Assembly: GCF_000092225.1 (NCBI RefSeq)
Contig: NC_014158.1
Coordinates: 124,001 to 188,000, forward strand
Source: Tsukamurella paurometabola DSM 20162
GTDB taxonomy: Bacteria > Actinomycetota > Actinomycetes > Mycobacteriales > Mycobacteriaceae
Reading direction: 5' to 3'
DNA length: 64,000 bases
Part shown: positions 8,482-15,529 of the stretch, piece by piece
How positions within the stretch are numbered: the stretch's first letter is position 1
How the letters are laid out: every line of letters begins with the position of its first letter
The notes under the pieces: generated by a model
Told to the model about the DNA's origin: nothing
What the model saw: only the letters and a program-made list of their open reading frames with translations
Database searches by the model: none
Translations under genes and position numbers: made by a program

Positions 8482-9240
8482 TTAGCGCGGAGCCATCCGG
8501 AGAGCGCCGTCCATGCGGATGGTCTCGCCGTTGATGTAGTCGTGCTCCGCGAGGAAGTACGCCAGCTGCGCGTACTCGGCGGGCTCGCCCAGGCGCTGCG
8601 GGAACGGGATCCCCGCCTCCAGCGTCTTCTTGAACTCGTCGGTGACGCCGGCCAGCATCGGGGTGTTGATGGTGCCCGGTGCGATCGTGTTCACGCGGAT
8701 GCCGAACTGCGCCAGGTCGCGCGCCGCGGTGATCGTCATGGCGTGCACGCCGCCCTTCGAGGCCGTGTAGGCGATCTGGCCGATCTGGCCCTCGAACGCC
8801 GCCACGGAGGCGGTGTTCACGACGAGCCCGCGCGAGCCCTGCGCGTCGGCGGTTTCCTGCTGGCTCATCTGTTCGGCGGCCAGGCGCATCACGTTGAACG
8901 TGCCGACCAGGTTGATGTTGATCACCGTCTGGAACAGGTCGAGCGGGTGGACGCCCTTCTTGGACAGGATGCGCTGCGCCCAGCCGACGCCTGCGCAGTT
9001 GACGGCCACGCGCAGCGGACCCGCCTTCACGGCCTCGGCGATCGCGGCCTTGACCTCGTCCTCCTTGGTCACGTCGGTGGCGATGAGGTGCACGTTATCG
9101 ACCGGGGCGGCTTTATCGATCGAGGGCTGCAGGTCGAGGCCGAAGACGGTGGCACCGGCCTCGGCGAAGCGCTTGGCGGTGGCGGCACCGAGGCCCGAAG
9201 CGCCGCCCGTGACGATGACGGAGGAGCCGGAGACGTCCAT
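8482..9240 (-). CDS. Short-chain dehydrogenase, 3-hydroxyacyl-CoA dehydrogenase type II-like
   Basis: The 252-residue Rossmann enzyme has the cofactor motif TGGASGLG near residue 11, an acidic residue after strand 2 (LDLQPS) that favours NAD+, the NCAGVGWA motif, the catalytic serine in NTASVAAFEG, and YTASKGG with Tyr and Lys. The C-terminal PFPQRLGEPAEYAQLAYFL resembles HSD17B10-type 3-hydroxyacyl-CoA dehydrogenases (Rv1144-like) of fatty-acid or branched amino-acid oxidation. The stop codon directly abuts the stop of the convergent 7-TM gene. There is a 56-base gap to the downstream end of the metal exporter gene on the same strand. Confidence 0.85.
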   Translation of the reverse strand: MDVSGSSVIVTGGASGLGAATAKRFAEAGATVFGLDLQPSIDKAAPVDNVHLIATDVTKEDEVKAAIAEAVKAGPLRVAVNCAGVGWAQRILSKKGVHPLDLFQTVININLVGTFNVMRLAAEQMSQQETADAQGSRGLVVNTASVAAFEGQIGQIAYTASKGGVHAMTITAARDLAQFGIRVNTIAPGTINTPMLAGVTDEFKKTLEAGIPFPQRLGEPAEYAQLAYFLAEHDYINGETIRMDGALRMAPR

Positions 9241-9296
9241 GCTCGATTCCCTTCTTCTTTGGCGCCGCCGACTCGGTGCGTGGGGCGCGACGCACC

Positions 9297-10004
9297 TCAC
9301 ACTAGTGAATCGGGGTTCTTCGCCGTGGCCGGGTTGGCGAGAGCGGTGTGATGTGCCCGGCGGACCACGAACAGGCCAGCGGCCACGGTCACCGCGACCA
9401 CCGCGCCGGTCACGATCCGCGCCACCCCGTCGAGCTCGGGCCAGGCCTCGAACAGCAGCCAGCCGCCGAAGCCGAAGAACAGGATCGTCGCGCCGATCGC
9501 CACCGCTCGCTCGGGCAGCCTCGAACCCAGCACGGCGCCGACGGCGATCGCCAGTGCATCGGCGGCGACCATGCCCACGGTGGAGCCCAGCCACACGCCG
9601 AACCAGTTGTACTGCGTGGTGAGGGTGACGGTGGCGAGCATCGTCTTGTCGCCGAGTTCGGCGAGGAAGAAGGCCGAGGTGACGGCGAGGAACACCGAGC
9701 GGGTGACCCGGTCGGCGGTCGTCGATTCATCGTCGGAGAGCGCGTCTCCGCGCCAGGTCCAGAATGCGAACACCAGCATCGAAATGCCCGCGATCGCGGT
9801 GATCAATTGGGTGGGGATGCTGGATCCGAGCGCATATCCGATGCCGACGGAGGCGATGTGGACGACCGCGGTCGAGACCGTGATGCCGGCCAGCACGATC
9901 CACCATTTGAACTTGGCGGCGAACGTCATCGCCATGAGTTGGGACTTGTCGCCGAGTTCGGCGACGAAGACGACGGCGAAACTGACGAGCAATGCATTCA
10001 GCAC
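9297..10004 (-). CDS. TMEM165/GDT1-family divalent cation (Mn2+/Ca2+) exporter
   Basis: The 235-residue membrane protein carries the two copies of the family signature E-x-G-D-K: FVAELGDKSQLMAM near residue 14 and FLAELGDKTMLATV in the second half. Each lies in one of two inverted three-helix repeats separated by a charged loop (RGDALSDDESTTADRV). Members export Mn2+ (and Ca2+) by proton exchange. The start is GTG 10004, preceded by GGGAGG at a 7-base spacing; an in-frame GTG at 10034 lies inside the regulatory hairpin and is unlikely. The leader is a yybP-ykoY-type manganese riboswitch, which independently supports a role in manganese efflux. The neighbour is sodA, an Fe/Mn enzyme. Confidence 0.88.
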   Translation of the reverse strand: MLNALLVSFAVVFVAELGDKSQLMAMTFAAKFKWWIVLAGITVSTAVVHIASVGIGYALGSSIPTQLITAIAGISMLVFAFWTWRGDALSDDESTTADRVTRSVFLAVTSAFFLAELGDKTMLATVTLTTQYNWFGVWLGSTVGMVAADALAIAVGAVLGSRLPERAVAIGATILFFGFGGWLLFEAWPELDGVARIVTGAVVAVTVAAGLFVVRRAHHTALANPATAKNPDSLV

Positions 10005-10018
10005 GGCGGAACCTCCCG

Positions 10019-10074
10019 AAAAGACCTGTGCCACACGGATCCGACGGTCGGACCGCGCAATGGCACAAAGGTCT
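10019..10074 (-). terminator. Switch hairpin of the manganese riboswitch
   Basis: On the minus strand AGACC (10074-10070) and TGTGCCA (10067-10061) pair with TGGCACA (10033-10027) and GGTCT (10026-10022), with two bulged bases and an internal GGTCCGA/TCGGATCC hairpin. A short UUU follows, and then the GGGAGG ribosome binding site. The 5' arm uses the same bases as the 3' strand of riboswitch helix P1. The two structures therefore exclude each other, and this hairpin should form when no manganese is bound. Confidence 0.6.
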
Positions 10075-10192
10075 CGCCCACCGGAGTGACGGCTACGCGA
10101 CCTCGCGCAGCGATTCGGGTGGTTCCGGTTCGCGGGCCGGGCGGATTCGCCAGTATGTCGACCGCGCGATTGGGGGCTACTCCCCTTCGTGC
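10063..10192 (-). promoter_or_regulatory. yybP-ykoY-type manganese riboswitch
   Basis: The minus-strand leader of the exporter gene holds the signature AAGGGGAGTAGC near its 5' end and GGGCGAGACCTTT near its 3' end, about 130 bases apart. Helix P1 is a clean 9-bp pairing of GCACGAAGG (10192-10184) with CCTTTGTGC (10071-10063), including one G-U. These are hallmarks of the Rfam yybP-ykoY family, which binds Mn2+ and turns on Mn2+ exporter genes. The downstream gene is a member of one of the exporter families known to be controlled by this class. I cannot run a covariance model, but motif, helix, position and gene all agree. Confidence 0.85.
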
Positions 10193-10199
10193 GCCTCCC

Positions 10200-10228
10200 A
10201 GATTAGTCGGAGAATCCCGAATCTGCAA
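10200..10228 (-). promoter_or_regulatory. Promoter of the riboswitch-controlled exporter
   Basis: On the minus strand TTGCAG (plus 10223-10228) and TAATCT (plus 10200-10205) are separated by exactly 17 bases. They place transcription initiation at about 10193, at the first base of riboswitch helix P1. Good agreement with a sigma-A promoter. Confidence 0.65.
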
Positions 10229-10317
10229 GCGCTGCTTAAGTTTTGGAAACCGCAAGCGGTAGTTGGCGGCTCCTGTGGTGAGTTTTCGGGTACCCGGAAA
10301 ACCGCAGGTCGGGCGGC

Positions 10318-10419
10318 CTACTTCCGATCCGGCGCCCCGACGTCGGTGATCAGCCAGCCGCGATTCTTGTCGACGGTGACGATGTACTGGGTCAGGGAGT
10401 CGCGCCCCTGGGAACAGGT
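10318..10419 (-). pseudogene. Possible C-terminal remnant of a lost gene
   Basis: Between the riboswitch and sodA one minus-strand frame reads TCSQGRDSLTQYIVTV, then DKNRGWLITDVGAPDRK, then TAG. The alternating pattern and the WLITDV ending look like the last strands of a secreted NTF2-like or Mce-associated type domain. No start codon or upstream body exists, because the frame runs into the sodA terminator hairpin. It could be the tail of a deleted gene or a chance frame. Confidence 0.35.
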
Positions 10420-10434
10420 ACGGGAGCCTGAACG

Positions 10435-10474
10435 CCGAAGCCCCGCCGGCGACGGTGCGCGGGCGGGGCTTCGG
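10435..10474 (-). terminator. Terminator hairpin after sodA
   Basis: A perfect 13-bp stem (CCGAAGCCCCGCC, 10435-10447, with its complement 10462-10474) encloses a 14-base loop, 16 bases beyond the sodA stop. It is very GC-rich and lacks a clear U-run, like many actinobacterial terminators. Confidence 0.65.
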
Positions 10475-10489
10475 AGGCGGTGCGGGGGA

Positions 10490-11092
10490 TCAGCCCTTCG
10501 CGGCGGCGTAACGCGCGGCCACGTCCTCCCAGTTCACCACGTTCCACCAGGCCTTGACGTAGTCGGCCTTGACGTTCTTGTACTGGAGGTAGAAGGCGTG
10601 CTCCCACATGTCCAGCATGAGCAGCGGGGTCAGGTTGATCGAGATGTTGCCCTGCTGGTCGGTGAGCTGCTGGATCACCAGGCGCTGACCGATGTGGTCG
10701 TAGGCCAGGACCGACCAGCCCGAGCCCTGCAGCGAGTTCGCCACGGCGGTGAAGTGCGCCTGGAACTTGTCGAAACCGCCGAAGTACTCGTCGATCGCGG
10801 CGGCGAGGTCGCCTACCGGCTTGTCGCCACCGTTGGGGGACAGGTTCTTCCAGAAGATCGAGTGGTTGGTGTGGCCACCCAGGTGGAAGGCGAGGTTCTT
10901 CGAGAGCAGCGGCGCCTTGGTGGCGATGGAGCCGTCCTCGCGGGCCTCGGCGAGCTGCTCGAGGGCGGCGTTCGCACCGGCGACGTAGGTGGCGTGATGC
11001 TTGCTGTGGTGCAGCTCCATGATCTCGCCCGAGATGTGCGGCTCCAGCGCACTGTAGTCATAGTCGAGATCCGGCAGAGTGTAGACGGCCAC
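10490..11092 (-). CDS. sodA: Superoxide dismutase (Fe/Mn family)
   Basis: The 200-residue enzyme starts at GTG 11092 behind GAAGGGA. It has the four metal ligands of the family: a histidine in [12 protein letters not shown], a second in [10 protein letters not shown], and the aspartate and histidine of [11 protein letters not shown]. The signature [10 protein letters not shown] and the C-terminal [10 protein letters not shown] are also typical. It converts superoxide to hydrogen peroxide and oxygen. There is no signal peptide, as for the M. tuberculosis SodA, which is nevertheless exported. The manganese exporter downstream on the same strand suggests a local link between manganese supply and oxidative stress. 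A strong hairpin after the stop separates the two transcripts. Confidence 0.95.
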   Translation of the reverse strand: MAVYTLPDLDYDYSALEPHISGEIMELHHSKHHATYVAGANAALEQLAEAREDGSIATKAPLLSKNLAFHLGGHTNHSIFWKNLSPNGGDKPVGDLAAAIDEYFGGFDKFQAHFTAVANSLQGSGWSVLAYDHIGQRLVIQQLTDQQGNISINLTPLLMLDMWEHAFYLQYKNVKADYVKAWWNVVNWEDVAARYAAAKG

Positions 11093-11230
11093 GGCATTCC
11101 CTTCTGTTGCGGGAGCGATCGCCCCCTCGGTGATCCTTCGGTACCGCTCCAGCCTTTCTTATCTGGAATGGTTCCGCAATAAGGACGGACGAATGCGTAT
11201 CAAGCGCAGTTGAGGTTCTGCGGCGCGCAG

Positions 11231-11374
11231 TCAGCGCAGCAGGAGGATGAGCACCAGTGCGGCCGCGAGCACCGCGACGGTCAGGCTGGTGCGGGTGAGC
11301 GACCGGGAGAAATGGACCGTGGTCGCGTGCGTGGGAGACGAGGTCGCGCCAGCGTTCGTGTGCTTGACAGTCAT
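11231..11374 (-). CDS. Small single-pass membrane protein, 47 aa
   Basis: The ATG at 11374 is preceded by GGGGAAGG at good spacing. The product has a polar N-terminus with several Thr and His residues and one C-terminal hydrophobic helix (SLTVAVLAAALVLILLLR). It has no recognised family. A perfect 16-bp palindrome and a -10-like TACGTT lie 60-80 bases upstream on the same strand, supporting a regulated transcript. It is upstream of sodA on the same strand with 138 bases between. Confidence 0.55.
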   Translation of the reverse strand: MTVKHTNAGATSSPTHATTVHFSRSLTRTSLTVAVLAAALVLILLLR

Positions 11375-11434
11375 TGCTCGCCTTCCCCAGCGCGTGGCTG
11401 TGAATCCGGTCACAAGTGTGATGGCGACCACCAT

Positions 11435-11456
11435 AACGTACCTACTCGCGAGTAGG
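11435..11456 (-). promoter_or_regulatory. Perfect 16-bp palindrome abutting a -10 element
   Basis: CCTACTCGCGAGTAGG (11441-11456) is a perfect palindrome. On the minus strand it lies directly upstream of TACGTT (plus 11435-11440), a TAnnnT -10 element. A repressor bound there would block the promoter of the 47-residue membrane protein. The core TACTCGCGAGTA resembles operators of TetR-type repressors; the regulator is not identified. Confidence 0.5.
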
Positions 11457-11594
11457 AAATCGGATCGTCGAATCGGAGGCCGGGGCGAAAGTCCGGGGTC
11501 ATATGTCCGATGTTTATTGTTCATGTGCGCCGCTGTGACGAACTAGACCGCGAGGGCGATTTCCGGTCGCACGCTGGGACGGTACGACCGGTAG

Positions 11595-11621
11595 CGATAG
11601 AAACGATCGACTTCTCTATCG
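11595..11621 (+). promoter_or_regulatory. Inverted repeat upstream of the 11665 gene
   Basis: CGATAGA (11595-11601) and TCTATCG (11615-11621) form a 7-bp inverted repeat with a 13-base spacer containing CGATCG. It lies 44 bases before the ATG at 11665. It could be an operator or a leader hairpin. The rest of 11457-11594 shows no gene. Confidence 0.3.
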
Positions 11622-11664
11622 AAAAGGCTTGGAATCCGCGGGCCGGCATCGGATCATTGCTGGC

Positions 11665-12063
11665 ATGACCGAATTCAGCGTCGGGGTGCGCGAGGCGTCT
11701 CCCCAGGCTGGTCGGGCGACCCGGCTTCGGACCCTCGTCGGCGGGCGCCAGACCCGCACCGATGTCGTGGTGGCGATCACCCTCCTCGCCATCTCGATCG
11801 GTGCCACCATCACCAACCTGTACCTCACGGTGCAGGCGCTCCCCTCGTTCCGGGAGTGCGCGGCCATGGCCTGCACCTACGGCTCACACTTCGACGTCTT
11901 CGCGATCACCTTCGTGGTCTCGCTCCTCGTGGGAACCACCTTCGGCGCCCACGCGGTGCTCAATCTGCTGAACCGGCGCAACGCCTGGGGTTATGCGCTT
12001 CTCGACGCGATCATCTCGGTGGGCAGCCTGCTGGCCGGCCTGCTCTGGGTGTCCGCGGTCTGA
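11665..12063 (+). CDS. Small membrane protein, 132 aa
   Basis: An N-terminal polar part of about 30 residues is followed by three predicted membrane helices (VVVAITLLAISIGATITNLY, FAITFVVSLLVGTTFGAH, LDAIISVGSLLAGLLWV). A loop between the first two carries two cysteines (SFRECAAMACTYG), possibly a disulfide. I do not recognise the family. The stop is 16 bases before the DUF2752 gene on the same strand, so the two are probably co-transcribed. Confidence 0.65.
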   Translation: MTEFSVGVREASPQAGRATRLRTLVGGRQTRTDVVVAITLLAISIGATITNLYLTVQALPSFRECAAMACTYGSHFDVFAITFVVSLLVGTTFGAHAVLNLLNRRNAWGYALLDAIISVGSLLAGLLWVSAV

Positions 12064-12079
12064 CGCTAGCCTGGACGCT

Positions 12080-12499
12080 ATGACCGTCGGCACCGTGTCC
12101 GGCGGCGACCGTCTACGGGCGGCCGCCGGACCCATCCTCGCCGCCACCGGCGTCGGTGGCCTGGTGCTCGCGCTGCACCTGCGCGACCCGCACGTCGAAT
12201 ACAGCTGGGGCGTGTGCCCGCTGTACGCCATCTCCGGCGTCTACTGCCCGGGCTGCGGCGGGTTACGCGCGGTGAACGACCTCACCAACTTCGACTTCGC
12301 CGGCGCCTTCTCGTCGAACCTGTTGGTGTATCCCATCGCCGGGATCCTGATATGGCTGTGGTTGCGGTGGCTGGGCAGCGCGGTGGGATTCGACGTTCCC
12401 GCCGTACCGAAGAACAGGTGGCTGTGGATCGGGGTGGGCGTCGCGATCGCCGTCTGGTGCGTCGCCCGCAACGTCCCAGGTTCGCCGTTCGCGCCCTGA
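12080..12499 (+). CDS. DUF2752-family membrane protein
   Basis: The 139-residue protein has the family core CPLYAISGVYCPGCGGLRA with paired cysteines near residues 46-60, flanked by predicted membrane helices (ILIWLWLRWLG and LWIGVGVAIAVWCVA). DUF2752 proteins are small actinobacterial membrane proteins without a proven function. The start is ATG 12080. It is 32 bases upstream of the SppA-like gene, again on the same strand. Confidence 0.8.
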   Translation: MTVGTVSGGDRLRAAAGPILAATGVGGLVLALHLRDPHVEYSWGVCPLYAISGVYCPGCGGLRAVNDLTNFDFAGAFSSNLLVYPIAGILIWLWLRWLGSAVGFDVPAVPKNRWLWIGVGVAIAVWCVARNVPGSPFAP

Positions 12500-12531
12500 C
12501 CTCACCCGCGCTGGGCGCTACCTTCGAGGGT

Positions 12532-13452
12532 ATGAGTGCACTCGTCACGGAATTGCAGGACGCGGCCAAGGCCGCCAGCCACCGCGTGCGGAGCGCGCTC
12601 GGCCAGGCCGGCGGGGTGGTGCCCGTGGTCCGGCTCGAGGGGCCGATCGCCGCACCTGCCCTGTCGGGCGGGCTCAGCAGCCGCGGCGTGCTCAATCTCG
12701 CCGGCGTCGAGACGGTCCTGCGCAAGGCGTTCGAGACCGACGATGCCGTCGCCGTCGCTCTCGCGCTCAACAGCCCCGGCGGCTCGCCCGCACAGTCCGA
12801 GCTGATCGGGGCTCGCATCCGGCAGCTCGCCGAGAAACACGATCTCCCGGTGCTCGCCTTCTGCGAGGACGTCGCCGCGTCGGGTGGCTACTGGCTCGCC
12901 TGCGCCGCCGACGAGATCTTCGTGACCAGCACCTCGATCGTCGGCTCCATCGGCGTCATCTCCGCGAGCTTCGGCGCCAAGGACCTGATCGAGAAGATCG
13001 GGCTCGAGCGCCGGGTGTTCACGGCCGGTGAGTCCAAGCACCGACTCGACATGTTCGAGGACGTGCGGGAGGCGGATGTGGAATGGCTGCACGGCGTGCA
13101 GGGCGATATCCACAGCGCCTTCCGCACCTGGGTCACCGAGCGCCGTGGGGCCCGCCTGGGTGACGATCCGGCACTCTTCACCGGCGAGGTGTGGATCGGT
13201 GCCAAGGCCGTCGAGCTCGGTCTCGCCGACGGTGTGGGCACCTTGCGCGGCACCCTCGCCGACCGCTTCCCGGAAGCCGAGATCGAGACGATGCACACAC
13301 CGAAACCCCTGCTTGCGAGGCTGCTGAGCGGTGGAACGTCGATCGCCGACGGTGGGCTCGCGGGCGCCGCGGCCGCCCTCACCACGGGTGCGCTCGACGG
13401 TGCGCTGTCCGGCCTGCACCGCCGAGGCCTGTGGGCGAGTTACGGTTCGTGA
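12532..13452 (+). CDS. S49 family signal-peptide-peptidase-like serine protease
   Basis: The 306-residue protein has the ClpP/crotonase-like S49 fold. Motifs are VVRLEGPI near residue 32, ALNSPGGSPAQSE, the nucleophile serine in EDVAASGGYWLACAADEI, SIVGSIGVISASFG, and a lysine in TAGESKHRLDMF expected to be the general base. No N-terminal signal anchor is evident, so it may act in the cytoplasm or associate peripherally, unlike E. coli SppA. It probably degrades cleaved signal peptides or membrane peptides. The glycine/alanine-rich C-terminus lacks the second tandem domain, as in the short SppA class. Confidence 0.85.
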   Translation: MSALVTELQDAAKAASHRVRSALGQAGGVVPVVRLEGPIAAPALSGGLSSRGVLNLAGVETVLRKAFETDDAVAVALALNSPGGSPAQSELIGARIRQLAEKHDLPVLAFCEDVAASGGYWLACAADEIFVTSTSIVGSIGVISASFGAKDLIEKIGLERRVFTAGESKHRLDMFEDVREADVEWLHGVQGDIHSAFRTWVTERRGARLGDDPALFTGEVWIGAKAVELGLADGVGTLRGTLADRFPEAEIETMHTPKPLLARLLSGGTSIADGGLAGAAAALTTGALDGALSGLHRRGLWASYGS

Positions 13453-13585
13453 TTCCACATGGTCCACAGGGTCGTGAATCCGCGCTGGTGAACGCCGCTA
13501 CGAATCAACCTCAAGCTGTGGATGAGCCTGTGGAAACTGTGGATGAAACCGATGCCTTCGCTTACGGCCGTGCCAGACTGGTCGC

Positions 13586-13936
13586 ATGATGGACGCGCGT
13601 GGATTCCCGACCGACGACGGGCTGATCTCGATCGACGCCCTCCCGGAGGTGGCCACCATCACCCTGCTCGACGTGCGGGAACCCGATGAGTGGGAGCTCG
13701 GGCACGCCCCCGGCGCCCTGCACATCCCCCTGTCCGACCTGCCGCTGCGGTTCGAGGAGATCGACCTCGACTCCGATGTGTACGTGATCTGCCGCGGCGG
13801 CGGCCGCTCCGAGAGCGCCGTCCGCTACCTGGAAACCGTCGGCGTCGAGGCCGCGGTCGTCGACGGAGGCATGATCGCCTGGGCCGCGGCCGCGAAACCG
13901 GTGGTCCGCTCGGACGGCGGCCCGGGAGTCGTCTGA
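13586..13936 (+). CDS. Rhodanese-like domain protein
   Basis: This is a single-domain protein of 116 residues with the rhodanese CH2A-like segment (LLDVREPDEWELGHAPGALHIPL) and the active-site loop CRGGGRSESA, where the cysteine would carry a persulfide. It is likely a cytosolic sulfurtransferase. Its stop overlaps the ATG of the DUF4328-like gene (ATGA at 13936), so the two are translationally coupled. Confidence 0.85.
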   Translation: MMDARGFPTDDGLISIDALPEVATITLLDVREPDEWELGHAPGALHIPLSDLPLRFEEIDLDSDVYVICRGGGRSESAVRYLETVGVEAAVVDGGMIAWAAAAKPVVRSDGGPGVV

Positions 13937-14772
13937 TGCAACCCGCTTCTCGCACGCAGCCGCCCGGCCGCCGCATCCGCTGGCTCGCCCGGCGCCCGCC
14001 GGAGACTCTTCCGGAGCCGCGCCGCGCACCGTCGGGCGAGCAGCCCACGCCCCGCTACGACGATGTACCGCGCTGGGGTCTGCGCCAAGAGTTCGCCCCT
14101 GCGCCGACCCGCGAGGAGGGCCGCGCCGAGGCAGCGAGCTCGCTGCTCTACTCGGTGCTGCAGGGCGCGACGGGAATCCTGATCCTGGCCGGGCTCGCCG
14201 AGGCCGGCGCGTATCTCCTCCTGGTGATCAACCGCGCCCGCACCGTCTCGAAGTATCTGGCCTGGGGTGCCGACGTCTCGGTCTTCGCCCTCGGCTGGCT
14301 CGCGGTGATCGCGCTGATCGGCGTGTACGTAGCCTTCGCCCGGTGGTTGCACGCCGCGCGTGCAGCCGCCTACGAGGGACTCGGCACGCTCGATCCGCGA
14401 CCCACCTGGCAGCTGTGGGTGTACTGCCTGGTGCCCGTGGTGAACCTGGTCGCCGCCCCGGTTCTCGCGCTGGAACTGGTGCGCGCGCAGGATCGCGCCG
14501 CCGGGCGGGAACCGTCGACCGATGGCCGCACGGAATTCATCCGCAGGTGGTGGGCAGGCTGGGCCGCGCTCAGTATCGTCACCGTGGGCTGCGTGGCGTA
14601 CGCGCAGGCCTCCGGTGGACTGCAGCATCGCGCCGACGCGGTGCTGTACACCGCGATCACGTACGTGCTCGGCGCGGCCTTCCTGGTGCTCACGCTGCGG
14701 TTGGTGCGGATGATCGACGCCGGTCCGGGGTCTGAACACGAGGTCGAGGAGGGCCGATGGCTGGCGGTGTAG
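13936..14772 (+). CDS. DUF4328-like membrane protein
   Basis: The 278-residue protein has a Pro/Arg-rich N-terminus of about 70 residues and then about five membrane helices. The segment WQLWVYCLVPVVNLVAAPVL with the downstream EFIRRWWAGWAA matches the DUF4328 pattern. Function is unknown. The last 16 bases overlap the start of glpQ, indicating an operon with the rhodanese and phosphodiesterase genes. The neighbourhood corresponds to Rv3843c/Rv3842c in M. tuberculosis as far as I recall. Confidence 0.7.
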   Translation: MQPASRTQPPGRRIRWLARRPPETLPEPRRAPSGEQPTPRYDDVPRWGLRQEFAPAPTREEGRAEAASSLLYSVLQGATGILILAGLAEAGAYLLLVINRARTVSKYLAWGADVSVFALGWLAVIALIGVYVAFARWLHAARAAAYEGLGTLDPRPTWQLWVYCLVPVVNLVAAPVLALELVRAQDRAAGREPSTDGRTEFIRRWWAGWAALSIVTVGCVAYAQASGGLQHRADAVLYTAITYVLGAAFLVLTLRLVRMIDAGPGSEHEVEEGRWLAV

Positions 14773-15515
14773 CGGGGATCGTGGCGCACCGCGGCGCCAG
14801 CGGCGAGTACCCGGAACACACCATGAGCGCCTTCGAGGCGGCGGTCGCCGAGGGCGCCGATGCGATCGAATGCGATGTCCGGCTCACCCGCGACCACCAC
14901 CTGGTGTGTGTGCACGACCGCACCGTCGAGCGCACTTCCGATGGCACCGGCGCCGTCTCCGAGCTCGACCTCGCCGATCTCAAGGCGATGGATTTCGGTT
15001 CGTGGAAACGGCCCGGCCATCCGGAACCGGTGGTCACTCTGGACGAGTTGATCGACCTGGCGCGCACCGCCGACCGCAAGCTCTTCATCGAGACCAAACA
15101 CCCCGTTCGGTTCGGTGGCCTGGTCGAGCAGAAGCTGCTGGCCACGCTGCAACGGCACGGGCTGTCCCGGCCCGACGATCCCGCGTCGGCGCCCGTCACC
15201 GTGATCTCCTTCTCCGGGTCCGCGGTGTGGCGCGTGCGCCGCAACGCACCCGGCGTCCCCGCCGTCTTGCTCGGCGAGGCCTCCCGGTTGCTCGGCGGCG
15301 GTGCGGCCACGGCAGTGCGCGCCCAGGGCATCGGGCCGTCGGTGGAATCGCTGCGGGAGCGGCCCGACACCGTGGCCAAGGCGCGTGCAGCGGGCCGGTT
15401 CACCTACTGCTGGACGGTCGACACCGAGGCCGACGTGGCCCTGTGCCACGGCCTTGGAGTGGAGTGGATCGCCACCAATCACCCGGCCCGCGCCCGCTCC
15501 TGGCTCTCCGGCTAG
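14757..15515 (+). CDS. glpQ1: Glycerophosphodiester phosphodiesterase
   Basis: The 252-residue GDPD-type TIM barrel carries the catalytic motif VAHRGASGEYPEHT with both histidines, the metal-binding ECDVRLTRD and HD of VCVHDRTVERTSDG, and the late ETKHP and YCWTVDTEAD motifs. It hydrolyses glycerophosphodiesters, freeing glycerol-3-phosphate from deacylated phospholipids. There is no signal peptide, so it acts in the cytosol. Its start lies inside the end of the preceding membrane-protein gene, and it is 14 bases upstream of the next gene. Confidence 0.9.
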   Translation: MAGGVAGIVAHRGASGEYPEHTMSAFEAAVAEGADAIECDVRLTRDHHLVCVHDRTVERTSDGTGAVSELDLADLKAMDFGSWKRPGHPEPVVTLDELIDLARTADRKLFIETKHPVRFGGLVEQKLLATLQRHGLSRPDDPASAPVTVISFSGSAVWRVRRNAPGVPAVLLGEASRLLGGGAATAVRAQGIGPSVESLRERPDTVAKARAAGRFTYCWTVDTEADVALCHGLGVEWIATNHPARARSWLSG

Positions 15516-15529
15516 GTACCCTGCGGAGC

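Noticed and set aside
10250-10310. Palindrome TTTTCGGGTACCCGGAAAA near 10280 as a separate operator
   Set aside because: It is imperfect, short, and has no promoter or gene start placed to use it; it could be part of the decayed region.
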